Source of the DNA: Sphingomonas aurantiaca
GTDB taxonomy: Bacteria; Pseudomonadota; Alphaproteobacteria; Sphingomonadales; Sphingomonadaceae
NCBI RefSeq assembly: GCF_003050705.1
Contig: NZ_QAOG01000001.1
Span: forward strand, 248,001 to 312,000
Length of the DNA: 64,000 nt
Reading direction: 5' to 3'
Position numbers and translations under genes: made by a program. How positions within the stretch are numbered: the first letter of the stretch is position 1; each line of letters opens with the position of its first letter. Below, piece by piece: positions 59,251 through 64,000 of the stretch. Below the pieces are notes generated by a model. It did no database searches, was not told where the DNA came from, and saw nothing but the letters and a program-made list of their open reading frames with translations.

Positions 59251-60213
59251 ATGAACGACAAACTGGTGACGTTGATCGGGGGCGGCGGTTTCGTCGGCCG
59301 CTATGTCGCGCAGGCGCTGCTGGCGACGGGCGCACGCGTCCGCATCGCGCAGCGCGATCCGCGGCAGGCGTTTTTCTTGAAGCCGCTCGGCGGGCTCGGC
59401 CAGACTCAGTTCGTCGGTGCCGACGTTACCAAGCCCGAGACGATCGCGCATGCGGTCAGGGGCTCGGACGTGGTCGTGAACCTGGTCGGCGTGCTCGCAG
59501 GGGATTTCCAGCGCGTGCAGGCGCTGGGAGCACAGACCGTCGCGCAGGCCGCGGCCAAGGCGGGTGTCGGCGCGCTGGTGCATGTCTCGGCGATCGGGGC
59601 GGATCCGGAGTCCGCCTCGGCCTATGGCAAGTCGAAGGGGCAGGGCGAGGCGGCGGTGCTGGACGCGTTCCCGACCGCGACGATCCTGCGGCCCTCGATC
59701 GTGTTCGGTCAGGAAGACCAGTTCGTGAACCGCTTTGCCGGGATGATCGCCAAGGCGCCGGTCGTCCCCGTGCTCCGCGCAGGGGCGAAGTTCCAGCCGG
59801 TGTTCGTCGGCAACGTCGCTGATGCGATCGTTGCGGCGGCGGCGGCGCCCGAGGCGTTCGGCGGGCAGACGCTCGAGCTCGGCGGACCCGACATCATCAC
59901 GATGGGCAATCTGATCCGCTGGATCGCCAGCACGATCGGTCGCACGCCGTCGATCATCGAGCTTCCCGATTTTGCGGGCGCGCTGATCGCCAGAGCAGGG
60001 TTCCTGCCGGGCGCCCCGATCACCAAGGACCAGTGGGCGATGCTGCAGAGCGATAATGTCGTCACCGGCGTCGATGGCCTAGCCGCGCTGGGGATCGACG
60101 CGACGCCGCTGTCCACGGTCGCGCCGGGGTGGCTGGTGCGGTTCCGCAAGGCTGGACGGTTCGGTCGGCGCGCCGAAACGCATGCGGAAGTCCACGCAGG
60201 TGGATCGAACTAG
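59251..60213 (+). CDS. Complex I NDUFA9 subunit family protein (NAD(P)-binding, SDR-like)
   Basis: This 320-residue Rossmann-fold protein has the N-terminal dinucleotide motif TLIGGGGFVGRYVAQALLA, VVVNLVGVLAGDFQRVQAL and LVHVSAIGADPESASAYGKS, with TILRPSIVFGQEDQFVNRFA later. It belongs to the atypical SDR group related to the NDUFA9 subunit of complex I, widespread in alphaproteobacteria. It may be an accessory to complex I or a separate quinone/lipid enzyme; this is not resolved by sequence. The ATG at 59251 is the start of the family-like part. It precedes uppP by 37 bases and may be cotranscribed. Confidence 0.85.
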   Translation: MNDKLVTLIGGGGFVGRYVAQALLATGARVRIAQRDPRQAFFLKPLGGLGQTQFVGADVTKPETIAHAVRGSDVVVNLVGVLAGDFQRVQALGAQTVAQAAAKAGVGALVHVSAIGADPESASAYGKSKGQGEAAVLDAFPTATILRPSIVFGQEDQFVNRFAGMIAKAPVVPVLRAGAKFQPVFVGNVADAIVAAAAAPEAFGGQTLELGGPDIITMGNLIRWIASTIGRTPSIIELPDFAGALIARAGFLPGAPITKDQWAMLQSDNVVTGVDGLAALGIDATPLSTVAPGWLVRFRKAGRFGRRAETHAEVHAGGSN

Positions 60214-60250
60214 GCTAAGCCTGCCCTAACCCACCGCGCCGGAGCCTTGC

Positions 60251-61060
60251 TTGACCGAACTTCTGACCGTCATCCTCCTCGGCATCGTCGAGGGGATCAC
60301 CGAATTCCTGCCCGTCTCCTCGACGGGCCACCTGATCCTCGCCACACGGCTGCTTGGCTATGATGCCGGGCGCTGGGAGGTGTTCAACGTCGTGATCCAG
60401 CTGGGGGCGATCCTGGCGATCGTCGTGCTGTACTGGCGCACCTTCTGGGCGGTCGGCATGGGCCTGTTCCGCCGCGAGCCGAAATCCTGGTTGTTTCTGC
60501 GCAACCTGGTGGTGGCGTTCATTCCCGCTGCGGTGATCGGGCTGGCGCTCCACAAATATATCGAGGCGCTGCTCGGCAATGCCGAGGTCGTGACGATCGC
60601 GCTGGTCGTCGGCGGCTTTGCGATCCTCGCGGTCGAGCGGTTTGCGCCGCGCAGCGACATCAGTGGCGTCGCCGACATTCCGCTGAAGACGGTGATCGGC
60701 ATCGGCTTCCTCCAGTGCCTCGCGATGATCCCGGGCGTCAGCCGTTCGGGGGCGACGATCCTCGGCGCGCTGGCGTTGGGCGTCGAGCGGCGCACCGCGG
60801 CGGAGTTCAGCTTCTTTCTCGCGATCCCGACGATGCTTGGCGCGAGCGCGCTCGAGCTGCTCAAGAACCGCGATGCGATCGCGAGCGGCGGCGGGGTTGG
60901 GCTGGGCGCGATCGCGATCGGCGCCGCCGTATCGTTCATCGTTGCGTTGCTGGTGGTGAAGTGGTTCGTCGGCATCGTCACGAAGCATGGTTTCGTGCCG
61001 TTCGCGCTCTACCGCGTCGTCGCCGGCTCGGCCGCGCTGATCTGGTTGCTGAGCAAGTAA
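60251..61060 (+). CDS. uppP: Undecaprenyl-diphosphatase
   Basis: This 269-residue inner membrane protein dephosphorylates undecaprenyl diphosphate to recycle the lipid carrier for peptidoglycan and polysaccharide synthesis (BacA/UppP family; also linked to bacitracin resistance). The first catalytic block is LLGIVEGITEFLPVSSTGHL, with the E/Q-rich motif and the PVSSTGH histidine. The second is QCLAMIPGVSRSGATILGAL, with the GxSRSG motif. It has eight or so hydrophobic segments. The start is TTG at 60251, with GGAG six bases upstream. It follows the NDUFA9-like gene. Confidence 0.96.
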   Translation: MTELLTVILLGIVEGITEFLPVSSTGHLILATRLLGYDAGRWEVFNVVIQLGAILAIVVLYWRTFWAVGMGLFRREPKSWLFLRNLVVAFIPAAVIGLALHKYIEALLGNAEVVTIALVVGGFAILAVERFAPRSDISGVADIPLKTVIGIGFLQCLAMIPGVSRSGATILGALALGVERRTAAEFSFFLAIPTMLGASALELLKNRDAIASGGGVGLGAIAIGAAVSFIVALLVVKWFVGIVTKHGFVPFALYRVVAGSAALIWLLSK

Positions 61061-61211
61061 GTCCGATGCGGAACTAATAACGTTAATCGGAGAGGATTGG
61101 TCGGAAACGACGCGGATTTCATCCGATTTTATGGCAGCTAGGCTGACGCAAGCGCGTTTTTAGCAGTGACAAGCCCCTGACAGCGCAATAACGCAGCTGT
61201 CGGAGGCATGT

Positions 61212-62654
61212 ATGGCGAACGATTCGATGCTAAAGTTTGTCGGGAGGGAGCAATCCTACCCGGCGAAGCGCACCGCGGACGAGCGGCAGGAGGATTTCCG
61301 CGAGATCGCGCAGCGATACGCGGTCGAGCCCGCCGAGGAACAGGCCGGGCGCTGCTCGCAGTGCGGCGTGCCCTATTGCTCGGTCCATTGCCCGTTGCAC
61401 AACCATATCCCCGACTGGCTGCGGCTTACCGCCGAAGGCCGATTGCGCGAGGCGTATGAGCTGAGCAACGCGACCTCGACCATGCCGGAGATTTGCGGGC
61501 GCATCTGCCCGCAGGACCGGCTGTGCGAAGGCAATTGCGTCATCGAATTCACGGGGCACGGCGCCGTTACCATCGGCTCCGTCGAGAAGTTCATCACCGA
61601 TACCGCTTGGGAAAATGGCTGGGTCGAGCCGCTCGTCCCCGGCAAGTCGCGTGGCCAGTCGGTCGGCGTGATCGGGGCGGGCCCGGCGGGTCTCACCGCG
61701 GCGGAATATCTGCGCGGGCACGGCTATGACGTTCATGTCTATGACCGCTACGATCGTGCGGGCGGGTTGCTCACTTATGGCATCCCCGGCTTCAAGCTCG
61801 AAAAGCCTATCGTCATGCGCCGCGTCGAGCGGCTGAAGGCGGCGGGCATCGTCTTCCACGAGGGCTTCGCGGTCGGCCATGACGCGAGCCTCGACGATCT
61901 GCGCCAGCGCCACGACGCGATCCTGGTCGCGACCGGCGTGTACAAGGCGCGCGCGATGGACCTGCCTGGCGGCGGGTCGAACGGCGTGGTCGCCGCGCTC
62001 GACTTCCTCGTCGCGTCGAACCGCAAGGGTTTCGGCGACGCGGTCCCCGCGTTCGACGACGGCAGCCTCAATGCCGAGGGCAAGGACGTCGTCGTGATCG
62101 GCGGCGGCGATACCGCGATGGACTGCGTGCGCACCGCGATTCGCCAGGGCGCGAAGTCGGTGAAGTGCCTTTACCGCCGCGACCGCGCGAACATGCCCGG
62201 ATCGCAGCGCGAGGTCGCCAATGCCGAGGAGGAGGGCGTCGAGTTCGTCTGGCTGTCGGGACCGCAGAGCTTCGACGGCGGTGACACCGTGTCGAGCGTC
62301 AAGGTGCGGAAAATGCGGCTCGGCGCGCCCGACGCGAGCGGTCGCCGTGCGCCCGAGCCCGATCCCGCCGGTGACTATTCGGTCGACGCGGACCTAGTGA
62401 TCAAGGCGCTCGGCTTCGACGCCGAGGATCTGCCGACGCTGTTCGCGACGCCCGAGCTTGGGGTCAGCCGCTGGGGGACTGTCCTGGTCGATGGCAAGAC
62501 GCTGATGACCTCGCTCGACGGCGTGTTCGCGGCGGGCGATATCGTTCGCGGGGCGAGCCTGGTGGTTTGGGCGATCCGCGACGGCCGCGACGTGGCGGCG
62601 ACGATGCACAAGTGGCTTAAGACCAAGGCTGCAAACGCGAAGGTCGCGGCATGA
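61212..62654 (+). CDS. gltD: Glutamate synthase (NADPH) small subunit
   Basis: This 480-residue flavoprotein passes electrons from NADPH to the large subunit GltB. The N-terminal 4Fe-4S clusters are marked by GRCSQCGVPYCSVHC and CGRICPQDRLCEGNC. The FAD motif is VGVIGAGPAGLTAAEYLRG and the NADPH motif is VVVIGGGDTAMDCVRTAIRQ. ALGFDAEDLPTLF and GVFAAGDIVRGASLVVWA follow. The length is normal. The ATG at 61212 has GGAGG upstream. A DUF2059 gene overlaps its stop, and gltB comes next, so gltD-DUF2059-gltB appear to form one unit for ammonia assimilation. Confidence 0.96.
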   Translation: MANDSMLKFVGREQSYPAKRTADERQEDFREIAQRYAVEPAEEQAGRCSQCGVPYCSVHCPLHNHIPDWLRLTAEGRLREAYELSNATSTMPEICGRICPQDRLCEGNCVIEFTGHGAVTIGSVEKFITDTAWENGWVEPLVPGKSRGQSVGVIGAGPAGLTAAEYLRGHGYDVHVYDRYDRAGGLLTYGIPGFKLEKPIVMRRVERLKAAGIVFHEGFAVGHDASLDDLRQRHDAILVATGVYKARAMDLPGGGSNGVVAALDFLVASNRKGFGDAVPAFDDGSLNAEGKDVVVIGGGDTAMDCVRTAIRQGAKSVKCLYRRDRANMPGSQREVANAEEEGVEFVWLSGPQSFDGGDTVSSVKVRKMRLGAPDASGRRAPEPDPAGDYSVDADLVIKALGFDAEDLPTLFATPELGVSRWGTVLVDGKTLMTSLDGVFAAGDIVRGASLVVWAIRDGRDVAATMHKWLKTKAANAKVAA

Positions 62655-63232
62655 GGCACGCGTTTCTCGGGGTGGCGTTGCTGGCGGGCGCAGTCGCGCC
62701 GTCTGCGGCGCATGCGCAGGGATCGGCTGCTGCCGTCGCGGCCCCCGATCCTGCTCGCCTCGCTGCGGCGCGCGAACTGATCGACGTCCTGATGCCGCCC
62801 GAATCACGAGCGCGGATGATCGAGGGCATGATCGCGCCGATGCTGGGCAATCTTCAGCAGGGCATGGCGCAGAGCCCGATGTTCAGTAGCGCGATGGCGC
62901 AAGATCCGCAGATGCAGACTCAGTTTGCCGCCTTCATGGACCGGCAGCAGACGCGCACGATGACGCTGATGCGCGACGGATTGCCGAGCATGGTCGACGC
63001 GATGGCGCGCGCCTATGCGCGCCGCTTCGATGTCGCCCAATGCCGTGACATCAAGGCGTTCTTCGCGACGCCGAGCGGCCGCGCATACATGCAGCAATCG
63101 CTGACGATCATGGCCGACCCCGATGTCGCTGCCTGGCAGCGGTCTATGATGGAATCCTCGATGGCGCACATGCAGGCCGATGTCGCCGAATTCGCCAAGC
63201 AGGCTGCCACGCCCGAGCAAAAGAAGAAGTGA
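62651..63232 (+). CDS. DUF2059-like exported protein between gltD and gltB
   Basis: This 193-residue protein has a signal peptide (residues 1-23, ending AHAQ) and a helical, Met/Gln-rich body. ARLAAARELIDVLMPPESRA leads into a DUF2059-type core including YARRFDVAQCRDIKAFFATP and a charged tail ending QKKK. The ATG overlaps the gltD stop (ATGA), and gltB starts two bases after its stop, so it is translated within the glutamate synthase operon. Periplasmic DUF2059 proteins have no settled function. Its position is unusual, as gltB and gltD are normally adjacent. Confidence 0.8.
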   Translation: MRHAFLGVALLAGAVAPSAAHAQGSAAAVAAPDPARLAAARELIDVLMPPESRARMIEGMIAPMLGNLQQGMAQSPMFSSAMAQDPQMQTQFAAFMDRQQTRTMTLMRDGLPSMVDAMARAYARRFDVAQCRDIKAFFATPSGRAYMQQSLTIMADPDVAAWQRSMMESSMAHMQADVAEFAKQAATPEQKKK

Positions 63233-63234
63233 CG

Positions 63235-64000
63235 ATGACCGATTTCACCACCGATCAACGCGCCCGTCTCGCCGAAGAGGGCATGTACCGCCCCGAGTTC
63301 GAAGGCGATGCGTGCGGCGTCGGGCTCGTCGCCGCCACCGATGGCCGCGCGTCGCGGCGCGTGGTGCAATCGGCGGTCGATGCGCTGAAAGCGGTCTGGC
63401 ATCGCGGCGCGGTCGATGCGGACGGCAAGACGGGCGACGGCGCCGGGCTGCATATCGACCTGCCGCTGCGCTTCTTCGACGATGCGGTTGCCGCGTCGGG
63501 GCACAAGGTGCGGCCGAACCGGCTCGCGGTCGGCATGATCTTCTTGCCGCGTACCGACCTGGGCGCGCAGGAGGATTGCCGGACGATCGTCGAGAGCGCG
63601 ATCATCGAGGCGGGCTATACCATCTATGGCTGGCGCCAGGTGCCCGTCGACGTGTCGGTGATCGGCCAGAAGGCGCAGGCGACGCGCCCCGAGATCGAGC
63701 AGATCATGATCGCCGGGCCGCTGCCCGACGAGCAGGACGCCGCCGAATTCGAAAAGACGCTCTATCTGGTCCGCCGCAGGATCGAGAAGCGCGTGATCGC
63801 GGCGCAGATCCAGGGCTTCTACATCTGTTCGCTGTCGTGCCGGTCGATCATCTACAAGGGGCTGTTCCTCGCCGAATCGCTGTCGGTATTCTACCCCGAT
63901 CTGTGCGACCAGCGGTTCGAATCGCGCGTCGCAATCTTCCATCAGCGCTATTCGACCAACACCTTCCCGCAATGGTGGCTGGCGCAACCCTTCCGTTGCC
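63235..64000 (+). CDS. gltB: Glutamate synthase large subunit (5' part; runs off the window)
   Basis: The first 255 residues are visible. A short propeptide (residues 1-26) precedes the N-terminal nucleophile Cys27 in EFEGDACGVGLVAATDG, which after cleavage is the catalytic Cys of the glutaminase domain. The blocks AVWHRGAVDADGKTGDGAGL, IYKGLFLAESLSVFYPDL and FHQRYSTNTFPQWWLAQPF are diagnostic of GltB. The full protein is expected to be about 1500 residues, with FMN and 3Fe-4S domains beyond the window. It transfers the amide group of glutamine to 2-oxoglutarate. Confidence 0.97.
   Translation, partial: MTDFTTDQRARLAEEGMYRPEFEGDACGVGLVAATDGRASRRVVQSAVDALKAVWHRGAVDADGKTGDGAGLHIDLPLRFFDDAVAASGHKVRPNRLAVGMIFLPRTDLGAQEDCRTIVESAIIEAGYTIYGWRQVPVDVSVIGQKAQATRPEIEQIMIAGPLPDEQDAAEFEKTLYLVRRRIEKRVIAAQIQGFYICSLSCRSIIYKGLFLAESLSVFYPDLCDQRFESRVAIFHQRYSTNTFPQWWLAQPFRC

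Overview
The window is high-GC DNA from an alphaproteobacterium, most likely Sphingomonas or a close relative in the Sphingomonadaceae. The pointers are a class I lysyl-tRNA synthetase, an EipA/DUF1134 protein, a TIGR02186 membrane protein next to a TauE-type permease, a Coq9 protein, a CrtZ carotenoid hydroxylase, a Cbp3-type cytochrome bc1 chaperone, an NDUFA9-like complex I protein and several families of dispersed intergenic palindromes. This assignment rests on gene content and family knowledge; no search was run. Almost all of the window reads as ordinary chromosome: no insertion sequence, prophage or CRISPR array is visible.

Layout. 1-5.1 kb: Coq9 (cut by the window edge), an EamA exporter, an old-yellow-enzyme reductase and small proteins. 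5.1-8.7 kb: a translationally coupled riboflavin cluster ribD-ribE-ribB-ribH-DUF4169 on the minus strand. 8.8-13.4 kb: a TonB protein, gltX, prs, and a PilZ gene coupled to crtZ. 13.5-16.7 kb: sucC, then etfB-etfA. 17-25.6 kb: a second TonB protein, an acyltransferase, a dipeptidase, an MFS exporter overlapping a deacetylase, a 2'-5' RNA ligase-like protein and lysS. 25.8-32.5 kb: a DinG-like iron-sulfur helicase, a SixA-like phosphatase, a HerA-like ATPase and a TIGR02186/TSUP pair. 32.6-35.1 kb: an NfrB-like glycosyltransferase coupled to a predicted beta-barrel protein. 35.2-39.3 kb: bamE, the bc1 chaperone, yceD, an M23 peptidase and a DUF6445 protein. 39.5-48.6 kb: an M16 peptidase, an alpha-amino acid ester hydrolase, and a fused DegT-aminotransferase/flavin-oxidoreductase followed by a GT2 glycosyltransferase. 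48.7-55.4 kb: two divergent L,D-transpeptidases, rpmJ, a DUF4136 lipoprotein coupled to an M14 peptidase, gpmA and purE-purK. 55.7-59.1 kb: a less orderly stretch between tRNA-Ser and tRNA-Leu with a decayed radical-SAM gene, a glutamine amidotransferase and a YozE-like mini-operon. 59.2-64 kb: an NDUFA9-like protein, uppP, and gltD-DUF2059-gltB (gltB runs off the end).

Most genes serve core metabolism (riboflavin, purine, succinyl-CoA, glutamate synthase, electron transfer, translation) or the envelope. Two small surface-glycan-like modules stand out as possibly undescribed: the aminotransferase-monooxygenase fusion with its GT2 partner (44970-48637), and the shortened NfrB-like transferase with its barrel partner (32603-35085). 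A further curiosity is a dispersed palindromic element lying in frame inside ribD.
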